Shown: positions 1 to 7,021, numbered from the stretch's first letter. The stretch is 7,574 nucleotides of DNA from an uncultured Micromonospora sp. (GCA_937951935.1 CALGAM010000118.1:1-7574); one strand, 5' to 3'. Numbers and translations: made by a program. The notes: generated from the sequence alone by a model not told the origin.

Positions 1-2
1 CC

Positions 3-695
3 GTCGAGGAGTTCTTCGCCAACAAGGTCGCCCACCTGGAGGAGATGCGGGAGCGCAAGCGCCCGATCATCGAGGCGGAGAAGGCCTCCTGGCGGCATCC
101 CGAGATCGACGTCCTCAAGGAGATGAAGCGGCGGATCGAGCCGCTGCTGGAGGAGTCGGTCTACCTGGCGAAGGGGATCGGCGGCCCGGTCCGGTTCGAC
201 CTGGTCGGCTACGACGGCGAGTCGGTCGAGTCCATCCTGGTGGACTTCCCGAACAAGCAGGTGCGTCCGTACGCCGACGAGAAGGTGCGCTACCGGTTCC
301 GCACCCAGCGGGCCCTGGTCGAGCACCTGCTGTACACCGGCGAGGTGGACTGGGTCAACTCGCTCTTCCTCTCCTGCCGGTTCTCGGCCGCCCGGATCGG
401 CCAGTACAACGAGTTCGTCTACTCGTTCTTCAAGTGCCTGTCGCAGGAGCGACTCCAGTACGCCGAGGGCTGGTACGAGGAGCACGAGCGGGCGGTCGAG
501 GCCGAGGACGTCACGATCGGCGACTGGCTGGTGCAGCGTCGCTGCCCGCACCTGAAGGCGGACCTGAGCCGGTTCGGCATCGTCGAGGACGGCCAGCTCA
601 CCTGCCAGCTTCACGGCTGGCGGTTCGACCTGGAGAGCGGGCGCTGCCTCACCAGCGTCGGGCACAAGATCCGGGCACGCCGCGTCGACGCCTGA
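3..695 (+). CDS. Rieske [2Fe-2S] domain protein, 3' part (5' end outside window)
   Basis: The reading frame is open from the first bases (VEEFFANKVAHLEE precedes the Met at 45), so the true start lies upstream; 230 residues plus the stop are visible. The C-terminus shows a Rieske cluster motif: Cys-Pro-His (bases 543-551), 17 residues, then Cys-Gln-Leu-His-Gly-Trp (603-620). The two Cys and two His would bind a [2Fe-2S] cluster for electron transfer. The part before it is charged and helical, with a CRFSAARIG segment and YNEFVYSFFKCL. From memory, similar actinomycete proteins carry an N-terminal metallo-beta-lactamase (UlaG/CMP-Neu5Ac hydroxylase-like) domain before such a region; that domain would be off the window and cannot be checked here. 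Substrate unknown. No signal peptide or membrane segment is seen in the visible part. It converges on the oxidoreductase gene ending at 799. Confidence 0.85.
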   Translation, partial: VEEFFANKVAHLEEMRERKRPIIEAEKASWRHPEIDVLKEMKRRIEPLLEESVYLAKGIGGPVRFDLVGYDGESVESILVDFPNKQVRPYADEKVRYRFRTQRALVEHLLYTGEVDWVNSLFLSCRFSAARIGQYNEFVYSFFKCLSQERLQYAEGWYEEHERAVEAEDVTIGDWLVQRRCPHLKADLSRFGIVEDGQLTCQLHGWRFDLESGRCLTSVGHKIRARRVDA

Positions 696-727
696 GGCCG
701 CCGGGCGGCTCCCCTGTCGAGGGACGG

Positions 728-809
728 TCGCCGCTGACCCGCTGCTCCCTGCGGAACCGACCCGCGGCTTCCGCGGGGTCGGCGGGTCCCTTCGGGGGTC
801 AGCGGCCGA
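728..809. terminator. Nested inverted repeat between convergent genes, probable bidirectional terminator
   Basis: Two stems are nested. The outer one is a perfect 10-bp match, CCGCTGACCC (731-740) with GGGTCAGCGG (796-805), extended by one pair at 730/806. Inside it, a hairpin pairs CCGACCCGCG (757-766) with CGCGGGGTCGG (772-782), with one bulged G and a 5-base loop, GCTTC. The outer right arm contains the stop codon of the minus-strand oxidoreductase (799-801). There is no T-run on either side, which is common in high-GC actinomycetes. Position between two convergent stops supports termination in both directions. The pairings are seen directly; the function is inferred. Confidence 0.55.
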
Positions 810-2397
810 GGTCGGCGAGGATCCGCCGGGCCGCGTTGTGCCCGGCGGCGCCGATCACGCTGCCCGCCGGATGGCAGCCGGCGCCCCCCGCGTAGAGCCC
901 GTCCAGCCCGGTCGCGTACGGCATCCGGTCGGTGAACGAGACCGTGTTGTCGACGTGGTGGATGTGGCCGCCGGTGATGCCGAAGTGGGCCTCGATCCCG
1001 GGCGGGGTCAGCGGCACCACGTCCGCCACCAACGCCGAGGTGCCGGGGGCGTACCGGTCGCAGATCGCCAGCAGGTGATCGACGTACCCGGACAGGACGT
1101 CGTCCCAGGACCCGTCGGCCGGGGTGTGGGGAACGGACTGGACGAACAGCGCGGACGAGTGGTGCCCGGCCGGGTCCCGCAGCGACGGGTCGACGGTGGT
1201 GTGCAGGTACCACTCGATGGTCGGCTCGTCCGGCAGCCGTCCGGCCCGGACGTCGGCCCACATGCCGCGCAGTGCCGCCATCGGGGAGTCTCCGCCCGCC
1301 CCGGGCAGCAGCGAGGCGGAGCCCGGGAGCAGGTGGATGGTGGCGCCGAACGGGCTCGGCGCGCCGGCGGGCAGGCAGGAGAACGCCGGCAGGTCGGCCA
1401 GCGCGAGGTTGACCTTGAGGGTGGTGCCGGTGCGCCGGACCGCCGCCATCCGCGCGGTGAGCGACGCCGGCAGCGCGCCGTCGGGCACCAGGTCCATCAG
1501 CCGGTACGGGTCGCCGGCGCCGAGCACCACCGGGGCGGCGACGCCGCGTCCGTCGGCCAGTTCCACGCCGCTGACCGAACCGTCGTCGACGGTGATGGCG
1601 GTGACCGGCGTACCGGTGCGGATCCGGGCGCCGGCGGCGCGGGCGGCGTCGGCGAGGACCCGGGAGACGGTGCCCATGCCGCCGGCGACGATCATCCAGG
1701 TGCCCCCGGCCCCGGGCAGCCGGCACATGTTGTGGACCAGGAAGTTGTGCCCGGTTCCGGGGTCGTCCGGGCCGGCGTTGAGCCCGGAGAGGCCGTCCGT
1801 GACCGCGTACATCGACACCAGGAGTTCGGAGCGGAAGTCGAACCGGGCCAGGTAGTCGGCGACCGAGCCGCGTACCAGGTCGACGAAGGCCTGGCGCAGG
1901 GCCGGCCGGACGTACCGCTCGGCGGTCTCCTCCACCGGCCGCGGCTCGGCCAGCCAGGCCGGCGCCAGGTCCTCGCGCAGCGCCGCGAGTTCGGCCTGCA
2001 TCGCGTCGTCGGCGGCGACGTCGGCGGCGGAGAAGAACCGGGTCATCTGGGCCCGGGTCGCCTCGCGGTCGGCGCCGAAGAGCAGGTACGGCGAGCCGGG
2101 GCCGCCCGGGGTGGGCAGGAAGTAGTGCGGGTCGCGGCGCAGGGTGGGAATCTCGACGCCGAGCAGCCGGATCAGCTCCGGCGGCATCACCCCGAGCAGG
2201 TAGGCGCCGGTGGAGTGACGCAGCCCCGGCACCCTCGCGAACGGCTGCTCGGTACGGGCGGCACCGCCGACCGTCTCGGCGGCCTCCAACACCAGGACGT
2301 CGAGCCCGGCGCGGGCGAGCAGCACGGCGGCGACCAGACCGTTGTGTCCGGCGCCGACGACCACGACGTCGGCCCGGTTCGGCAACTCGGCGTCCAT
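799..2397 (-). CDS. PYROXD2/phytoene dehydrogenase-like FAD-dependent oxidoreductase
   Basis: Encodes 532 residues, near the usual size for the phytoene desaturase-like (COG1233) flavoproteins. The N-terminus has the dinucleotide-binding strand and GAGHNG at residues 15-20, with an acidic residue (LVLEA) ending the second strand and a GGAARTE loop. This is the FAD-binding Rossmann fold. Near the C-terminus are GHIHHVDN and LYAGGAGCHPAGSVIGAAGHNAA, the second FAD-contacting region, which resembles human PYROXD2 more than true carotenoid desaturases. The ATG at 2397 is chosen because the fold begins ten residues later; the open frame extends upstream to 2748, but that stretch is the regulator read in other frames. 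No strong Shine-Dalgarno is visible. The gene starts 11 bases after the regulator's stop, so it is probably cotranscribed and translationally coupled. Substrate unknown; a hydrophobic or isoprenoid molecule is a guess from the family. No carotenoid genes are in view. Confidence 0.88.
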   Translation of the reverse strand: MDAELPNRADVVVVGAGHNGLVAAVLLARAGLDVLVLEAAETVGGAARTEQPFARVPGLRHSTGAYLLGVMPPELIRLLGVEIPTLRRDPHYFLPTPGGPGSPYLLFGADREATRAQMTRFFSAADVAADDAMQAELAALREDLAPAWLAEPRPVEETAERYVRPALRQAFVDLVRGSVADYLARFDFRSELLVSMYAVTDGLSGLNAGPDDPGTGHNFLVHNMCRLPGAGGTWMIVAGGMGTVSRVLADAARAAGARIRTGTPVTAITVDDGSVSGVELADGRGVAAPVVLGAGDPYRLMDLVPDGALPASLTARMAAVRRTGTTLKVNLALADLPAFSCLPAGAPSPFGATIHLLPGSASLLPGAGGDSPMAALRGMWADVRAGRLPDEPTIEWYLHTTVDPSLRDPAGHHSSALFVQSVPHTPADGSWDDVLSGYVDHLLAICDRYAPGTSALVADVVPLTPPGIEAHFGITGGHIHHVDNTVSFTDRMPYATGLDGLYAGGAGCHPAGSVIGAAGHNAARRILADLGR

Positions 2398-2408
2398 GGT
2401 CGGGAAGC

Positions 2409-2923
2409 CTAGCCGGAGCGGCCCGCCGGAGGGGACGGCCGCAGCACCTCGGCCGGGGGAGTGGGGAACGGGAACCGGTGCCAGAGCTCGACCAGGGGGC
2501 GCAGGAACGCCGCGCCGAACCGGGCGCCGGGCGTCGGCGTCCAGGCAGCCGTCCTGGAACGCCTCCATCCCGGGGACCGGGCTGCCGAAGGCGAGCGTAA
2601 ACTCGGCCGGGTGACAAATCGCCCACTCGCGGAACGCCCGTGCCATCGCGACCAGCTGGTCCAGTGGATCGTCGCCGGCGGTGTCCCGGGCTCGTTCGAC
2701 GTGCCGTCGTAACTCGTCGTAGAGATCGGCGGCGAGTTCGACGACCAACGCCTCCAGACCGGGGGTACCGGTAGATGGCGGGCGCGGTCATCCCCATGTC
2801 CCGGGCGATGGCCCGCAGGGAGATCGCCTGCGGCCCGCCGGTCACGAGAAGGTGCCGTGCCCCGTCCTTGATCTCGGCGACGGTCGCGGTACGGAGGCGT
2901 TCCCGGCGAGGGGGTGTCGTCAT
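2409..2923 (-). pseudogene. TetR/AcrR family regulator, broken by two apparent frameshifts
   Basis: The N-terminal 53 residues are a clear TetR helix-turn-helix (AISLRAIARDMGMTAPAIYRY). Homology then jumps frame. At the C-run opposite 2761-2764 the sequence resumes as GLEALVVELAADLYDELRRH and continues through FREWAICHPAEFTLAFGSPVPG to DADARR, a ligand domain of the WHG/TetR_C_33 style. Near 2521-2526 it jumps again to FGAAFLRPLVELWHRFPFP and ends at TAG 2411-2409. Both jumps go the same way (one base extra or two missing). The first fits a two-base loss better, because one residue of the usual YRY(F/Y)P is absent. The rebuilt protein is about 168 residues, slightly short for the family. ATG 2923 is preceded by a strong AGGGGAG at 7 bases. 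Likely an autorepressor also acting on the divergent exporter. Either a real pseudogene or an intact gene with sequence errors. Confidence 0.75.
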
Positions 2924-2952
2924 GGCGAGACTCCCCTGACGGGCGAGAAGAT

Positions 2953-2982
2953 CGATTACGAAGTGAACACCGTTTACCTCAA
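2953..2982 (-). promoter_or_regulatory. Candidate promoter of the tetR-oxidoreductase operon
   Basis: On the minus strand TTGAGG (2982-2977) and TAATCG (2958-2953) are 18 bases apart, reasonable -35 and -10 boxes for a vegetative sigma factor in an otherwise GC-rich stretch. The operator dyad fills the spacer, so bound repressor would block the polymerase. A matching plus-strand promoter for the exporter is not convincing; AATAAC at 2981-2986 could be its -10. Confidence 0.4.
2960..2980. promoter_or_regulatory. Candidate TetR operator dyad
   Basis: GTGAAC-ACC-GTTTAC (2963-2977) is an inverted repeat with five of six bases matching in each arm; pairing resumes at 2960-2961 with 2979-2980 after one mismatch. 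It lies in the 109-base gap between the divergent regulator and exporter starts, and its size and form match TetR-family operators. It would serve both genes. The dyad is seen directly; the binding protein is inferred from location. Confidence 0.6.
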
Positions 2983-3032
2983 TAACCGGCTGTCACGCCT
3001 TTGACCTGAGCCGTCGTCGAGGAGGACGGGCG

Positions 3033-5309
3033 ATGTTTGAGTGGTGGGGCCGGGTCGTCGTACGACTCCGGTGGGCGGTGCTGGGCGCCGCACTCGTGCT
3101 GGCGGCCCTGGGAGCGGCGTGGGGAACCGGGGTCTTCGGCACCCTCACCGGAGGCGGCTTCGACGACCCGGCCAGCGAGTCGAGCCGGGCCGCGGCCCGG
3201 ATCACCGCCGAGGTCGGCAACCAGGGCGCCGACCTGATCGTGCTCTACTCCAGCCCGACCAGCACCCTCGACCAACCCGCGTTCCGGGAGCCGGTCACCG
3301 CCGCCCTGGAGCGGCTGCGGCAGCACCCCGAGGTCGAGAGTGTGACGAGCTGGTACGACACCCAGGCACCGAACCTGGTCTCCGGCGACCGACACGCGAC
3401 GTACGCCCTGGTGCGGCTGCGGGCCACCGACCCGGACAAGCTCACCGAGGCGTACGACGACCTGCGCCCGCTGCTCGACGCACCCGGCGTCACCACCCAG
3501 GCCGGCGGCAACGTCGCCTTCCTCGCCGAGGCGAACGCACAGACCACCGAGGACCTCACCCGGGCCGAGATGCTCTCCCTGCCGGTCCTGCTGGTGCTGC
3601 TCATCCTGATCTTCCGCGGTCTGGTCGCCGCCGCCACCCCCCTGCTGGTCGGTGGCCTCGCCATCCTCGGCGCGTTCATCGTGATCCGGCTGCTCAGCAT
3701 GGTCACCGACATCTCGATCTTCGCGATCAACGTCATCACGCTGATCGGGCTCGGCATGGCGGTCGACTACGCGCTGTTCATCGTCAGCCGGTTCCGGGAG
3801 GAGCTCGCCGCCGGTCACCCGGTCCCGGACGCCATCGCGCGGACCATGAGCACGGCCGGGCGGACCGTGATGGTCTCCGGGCTCACCATCGTGACCGCCC
3901 TGGCCAGCCTGCTGATCTTCCCGCAGACGTTCCTGAAGTCGATGGGCCTGGGCGGCATGGCGGCCGTCCTGGTCGCGATGCTCGCCTCGCTGACCGTCCT
4001 GCCGGCCCTGCTCGCGGTCCTCGGCCCGCGGGTCAACGCGCTGTCGGTACCACTGCCGCGCCGGCAGCGCACCGGGCGGACCCCCGCGGGCGGGGCGGAC
4101 CGGGTCGGGACGGCCGCGGCGAACGGCGCCCGACCGGCCGGGGCCGGCGCGCCGCCGGTCGAGTCCGGGGCCTGGGCACGACTGGCCCGCAGCGTGATGC
4201 GGCGTCCGGTGCTGTACCTGGTCGGCGTGGTCGCGGTGCTGGCGGTCCTGGCCACGCCGGTCTTCCGGATGGAGGCGGGCGGTTTCGACGAGCGGGTGCT
4301 CCCGGCCGACGCCCAGCCCCGGGTGGTGGCCGAGCGGATCGCCGCCGAGTTCCCCGGCGGCAGTGTCGCCCCGATCGGCGTTCTGGTCTCCGGGGTCGAC
4401 GTCGAACAGGCCCGGCGGTTCGCCGCCGAGGTGTCCCGGCTGCCCGGGGTGACCGGTGTGGAGGTGACGGCCAACCGGGGCGACTCGACCCTGCTGGGCG
4501 TCACCTACGAGGGTGAGCCGACCGGCTCGGTCGCCAAGGACGTCGTACGCCGGATCCGCGACCTGCCGGACCCGGCCGGCGCCGAGGTGCTGGTCGGCGG
4601 CCGGCCCGCCGCCGACCTCGACATGCTGGCCAGCCTCACCTCCCGGCTGCCGCTGATGGCGGCGATCATGGCCGCCGCCACCCTGGTGCTGCTCTTCCTC
4701 GCCTTCGGATCCGTACTACTGCCGATCAAGGCGGTCCTGATGAACCTCGTCTCGATCGGCGCCTCGTTCGGGGTGGTGGTCTGGATCTTCCAGGACGGGC
4801 ACCTCGCCGACTGGCTGGACTTCACCCCGACCGGATTCATCGAGCCCAGCAACCCGATCCTGATGCTCGCGGTGTTGTTCGGCCTGGCCACCGACTACGA
4901 GGTCTTCCTGCTGTCGCGGGTACGCGAGGAGTGGGACCGCACCGGCGACAACAGCCGGTCGGTCGCGGCCGGACTCCAGTACACCGGCCGGATCATCACT
5001 GCGGCCGCGCTGTTGTTGGGGGTCGTGGTCGCCGGGTTCGCCACCGGCGGCATCGTCTTCATCAAGCTGATCGGGATCGGCATGCTCGTGGCGATCGCGG
5101 TCGACGCCACCCTGGTCCGGGCGTTGCTGGTTCCGGCCACGATGCGGCTGCTCGGCCGGTGGAACTGGTGGGCGCCGGGTCCGCTGGCCCGGGTCTACCG
5201 CCGGTACGGCATCCGCGAGTCGGCCGGCGGCACCGCCGGGCCGGCGCCGGACCCGGTCACGCACCGGTCGGCGGAGGCCGCGGCGCTGGGCCGGCCGCAT
5301 CGCGGGTAG
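3033..5309 (+). CDS. MMPL family (RND superfamily) membrane transporter
   Basis: Encodes 758 residues, normal for actinomycete MMPL exporters, which move lipids, lipid-linked metabolites or drugs across the cytoplasmic membrane using proton flow. Two homologous halves are visible. Half one: a membrane segment at about 15-35, an extracytoplasmic domain at 40-175, then five helices at roughly 179-332 with GMAVDYALFIVSRFREE (Asp245-Tyr246). A Gly/Ala/Arg/Pro-rich cytoplasmic linker covers about 333-378. Half two: helix at 392-412, extracytoplasmic domain at 413-538, helices at 541-703 with GLATDYEVFLLSRVREEW (Asp621-Tyr622). The paired Asp-Tyr residues are the family's proton-relay signature. 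WNWWAP near 710-715 is the typical end of the last helix. Start chosen at ATG 3033 because AGGAGG (3020-3025) lies 7 bases upstream. Divergent from tetR with the shared operator; substrate not determinable. No frameshift anywhere. Confidence 0.95.
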   Translation: MFEWWGRVVVRLRWAVLGAALVLAALGAAWGTGVFGTLTGGGFDDPASESSRAAARITAEVGNQGADLIVLYSSPTSTLDQPAFREPVTAALERLRQHPEVESVTSWYDTQAPNLVSGDRHATYALVRLRATDPDKLTEAYDDLRPLLDAPGVTTQAGGNVAFLAEANAQTTEDLTRAEMLSLPVLLVLLILIFRGLVAAATPLLVGGLAILGAFIVIRLLSMVTDISIFAINVITLIGLGMAVDYALFIVSRFREELAAGHPVPDAIARTMSTAGRTVMVSGLTIVTALASLLIFPQTFLKSMGLGGMAAVLVAMLASLTVLPALLAVLGPRVNALSVPLPRRQRTGRTPAGGADRVGTAAANGARPAGAGAPPVESGAWARLARSVMRRPVLYLVGVVAVLAVLATPVFRMEAGGFDERVLPADAQPRVVAERIAAEFPGGSVAPIGVLVSGVDVEQARRFAAEVSRLPGVTGVEVTANRGDSTLLGVTYEGEPTGSVAKDVVRRIRDLPDPAGAEVLVGGRPAADLDMLASLTSRLPLMAAIMAAATLVLLFLAFGSVLLPIKAVLMNLVSIGASFGVVVWIFQDGHLADWLDFTPTGFIEPSNPILMLAVLFGLATDYEVFLLSRVREEWDRTGDNSRSVAAGLQYTGRIITAAALLLGVVVAGFATGGIVFIKLIGIGMLVAIAVDATLVRALLVPATMRLLGRWNWWAPGPLARVYRRYGIRESAGGTAGPAPDPVTHRSAEAAALGRPHRG

Positions 5310-5311
5310 CG

Positions 5312-5336
5312 GTCGCCCGTCGTCCGGGGCGGCGAC
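5312..5336 (+). terminator. Weak hairpin after the MMPL gene, possible terminator
   Basis: GTCGCC (5312-5317) pairs with GGCGAC (5331-5336) around a 13-base loop, three bases after the transporter stop. An alternative stem uses CGTCG (5318-5322) and CGACG (5333-5337). Neither is long and no T-run follows, so this is a tentative call resting mostly on position. Confidence 0.25.
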
Positions 5337-5445
5337 GAGTGTCTGCCGTCGCGCAGGGTGCCGGCCGGCCTGCCCGTGACGCCGACGTCGACTCCGATCA
5401 GAGCAGTTGCGAAGAGCGTTGGCACCTCAGACCCCGTCACGCGCA

Positions 5446-5961
5446 TCAACCCGGATAGTCGGCCGGAACGGCAACATCCGGCCTCCGAACCGCCACACAG
5501 ACGAGCTCACCGGATTCCGAGATCCCGAATTCGACGTCACCCGAGCTCACGAAGTTTGACGCCTGCGGCGCACCGAACTGCAGCGAGACCGTATCATCCT
5601 CAACCAGCCAGGCCAGGTTCTGAGAAATGGACACGTCGCGCTTGGCTGGCTCCGCATAATCGGGGGTCACCCGCCATTGCCACATCTCACGATCAAGAAC
5701 GAGAGTTCCAGTTGGTTTCGGGCCTTCCGGCACCGAACAACGTCGCGCCGTCCCGGGCGGTGACTCGATCACGACAAGCTCCGCGAGTGCGCCCGTGCGT
5801 TCGTCTACCCTCATCTCGACGTACCCGCCACCGGTGCCCTGGATGTAGAGGCTCAGGAGCCCCGAACGCCCTTCGAGCTGCCAGTTCACCATCAGTGGGA
5901 TCCAGGGGTCAGCCTGGATTTGTGTCGCGGTACACGGCGAGTGGCCCACAACCTTGATCAC
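5446..5961 (-). CDS. Unknown 171-residue protein, candidate immunity protein of the adjacent toxin remnant
   Basis: I do not recognise the family. The protein has no signal peptide, membrane segment or cysteine-rich motif, and looks soluble and beta-rich: alternating strands such as LLSLYIQG, YVEMRVDE, ELVVIES, DTVSLQFG, ELVCVAVR. Acidic residues are frequent and many turns are Gly/Pro. Start taken as GTG 5961, preceded by GGTGGG at 7 bases. This GTG overlaps by four bases (GTGA) the TGA that would end the upstream toxin frame if its TAA at 6053-6051 were read through, a spacing typical of coupled toxin and immunity genes. Codon use is visibly less G/C-biased than in the transporter (many GAA, TCA, CGA and AAT-type codons), suggesting recent acquisition. 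Directly downstream of a Hint toxin tip on the same strand, an immunity role is the best inference, unproven. Confidence 0.7.
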   Translation of the reverse strand: MIKVVGHSPCTATQIQADPWIPLMVNWQLEGRSGLLSLYIQGTGGGYVEMRVDERTGALAELVVIESPPGTARRCSVPEGPKPTGTLVLDREMWQWRVTPDYAEPAKRDVSISQNLAWLVEDDTVSLQFGAPQASNFVSSGDVEFGISESGELVCVAVRRPDVAVPADYPG

Positions 5962-6050
5962 TCGTCATCCCACCATTCGCGCGTGAACAAAAGCCGGCAA
6001 CACGCCTGCTTGACGAGGAGCGTCGAATCTCCGTTTCCGTCCGCCGACGA

Positions 6051-6374
6051 TTAGGAGCCGTGCACCCAAACCTTGGTATCACCGGCAGTCAACTCGAAGG
6101 ACTTCGGCAATCCGCCGGTACCCGGAATCTCTGGCTGGGCGCCCTTGATGTCGTCCCATACGGTCCCACCGCAGTTGTGTACGAGTACCGGTCGGCCACC
6201 ACATGGTACGTGTGGGTGGTGTCGATGGTGAGGTCGTGCACGACCTCGGCGCCGGCGTGGTTGCGGACTGCGGTGACGGTGGCTGTCGTTCCGTCGAGGG
6301 TGAGTAGGTGCTTGCCGGTTTGTAGGCCTTCGGTGTTGACCCTTGGTGTGGCGGGTTTCGCTCCAGAATGGGTT
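6051..6374 (-). pseudogene. Remnant of a Hint-domain polymorphic toxin (Rhs-type C-terminal tip), 5' truncated and frameshifted
   Basis: Pieces of one protein appear in two minus-strand frames. NPFWSETRHT (6374-6345) is the conserved middle of a Hint (intein-like) domain. One extra base at 6341-6344 moves to VNTEGLQTGKHLLTLDG, then TATVTAVRNHAGAEVVHDL and TIDTTHTYHVVA, the usual Hint C-terminal part. A one-base loss near 6193 returns to the first frame with GGRPVLVHNC; HN followed by Cys (6179-6171) is the autoprocessing junction in such toxins. After it come 39 residues (GGTVWDDIKGAQPEIPG to KVWVHGS) ending at TAA 6053-6051, short for a toxin domain, so the effector is probably cut off. The frame stays open for 30 more codons, ending in REWWDDE and TGA 5960-5958. 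Nothing resembling a Hint N-terminus or Rhs core lies upstream of 6375. Activity of the toxin tip cannot be named. Best read as a displaced, decaying orphan cassette. Confidence 0.72.
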
Positions 6375-6637
6375 GATCCCCCAACCTTGAAGCATCGGCG
6401 GTCGGGTCCCGGTTTGGGTGGACCGAGCCAGGTCAGGGTCAACGGCGACACCGACAGCGCTCGCTCGCCGGCCCACCGTCACCTGGCGCGCAACCACGCA
6501 CGCGCCCCTGTCAACCCGGAAACAATGATCCACTCGAGCGGACCCGGCATGATGACCACCGCATCGTCCGGTGCACAGCCGTTGCGCCAACGCCGCACCT
6601 GCCGGCGACGGCCGCATGACCCTTCCCACACGCGTAC
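6375..6637. other. Spacer between toxin remnant and the 127-residue gene; no recognisable gene
   Basis: I see no convincing gene here. A minus-strand frame beginning right after the stop of the 127-residue gene is open from GTG 6631 to TGA 6481-6479 (50 residues), containing PDDAVVIMPGPLEWIIVSG; it is Arg-rich, with a short hydrophobic stretch and no good ribosome site. The sequence next to 6375 does not continue the Hint domain, so a recombination breakpoint probably lies close to that end. Confidence 0.4.
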
Positions 6638-7021
6638 TCAGCTCTGCCCGGCGGACTCGACGATCGCGAGGACGTCCCCTCGTACCGCGTCAGGCGGGAT
6701 CACGCCGTCGAAGCTGTATGACTCGTCGCAGAAGATGACCTGCAGGTCCGCCGGCAGCAGACGTCGGTACCACACGGCGAAGTCCGCGACCAGCTCGATC
6801 GGTCCTTCGAGATACACACATTGTCCGTTCGAGTGCGCGTATCCCTCCAGCATGCCGTGTTCCGAGCGGACGATCCACTCCACCGCACGGACCTCAGCGC
6901 CCGGGGAGTCGGGGTGCGCCACACTCACCTCGGCCTGGGGCCAGTCGCTGGCGAGCGCGCGGACCAGGTCATCCCGCTCAAGGCGCCACGTGTCGCTCTC
7001 GAACGTCACAAGGCAGGTCAC
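6638..7021 (-). CDS. Unknown 127-residue protein, candidate orphan immunity protein
   Basis: Family not recognised. The start is taken at GTG 7021 (VTCLVTFESDTWRLERDDLV), because upstream residues in this frame (to 7174) are Arg/Pro/Ser-rich and lie antisense to transposase debris. Ribosome site is weak (AAGG about 12 bases upstream), so the start is uncertain. The protein is small, acidic, soluble and alpha/beta in appearance, with a helix-like N-terminus (RDDLVRALASDWP), a strand pattern EVRAVEWIVRSEHGMLEGYA, then QCVYLEGPIELVADFAVWYRRL and a C-terminal VIFCDESYSFDGVI segment. No signal peptide or membrane segment. Size, acidity and position between a toxin remnant and another small unknown gene suggest an immunity protein, inferred from context only. 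The native promoter may have been displaced by the transposase fragment next to it. Confidence 0.65.
   Translation of the reverse strand: MTCLVTFESDTWRLERDDLVRALASDWPQAEVSVAHPDSPGAEVRAVEWIVRSEHGMLEGYAHSNGQCVYLEGPIELVADFAVWYRRLLPADLQVIFCDESYSFDGVIPPDAVRGDVLAIVESAGQS

Noticed and set aside
838..2412. 524-residue plus-strand open frame
   Set aside because: Antisense to the oxidoreductase, low-complexity Gly/Val/Arg composition and no domain; a GC-rich shadow.
2398..2748. Oxidoreductase start extended to 2748 (649 residues)
   Set aside because: The extra 117 residues are TetR ligand-domain sequence in a shifted frame, and the FAD fold begins right after the Met at 2397.
611..2923. 770-residue minus-strand open frame spanning the regulator and oxidoreductase
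   Set aside because: Only its first 53 residues are TetR-like; the rest is Arg/Pro/Gly-rich out-of-frame reading of the oxidoreductase, an artefact of high GC plus the frameshift.
3041..4516. 491-residue plus-strand frame inside the transporter
   Set aside because: Arg/Gly/Pro-rich +2 shadow of the MMPL gene, which itself has clear helices, motifs and a ribosome site.
5195..5449. 84-residue minus-strand frame with TTG start overlapping the end of the 171-residue gene
   Set aside because: The TTGA overlap is attractive, but most of the frame is antisense to the MMPL C-terminus, composition is arbitrary and no family is recognisable.
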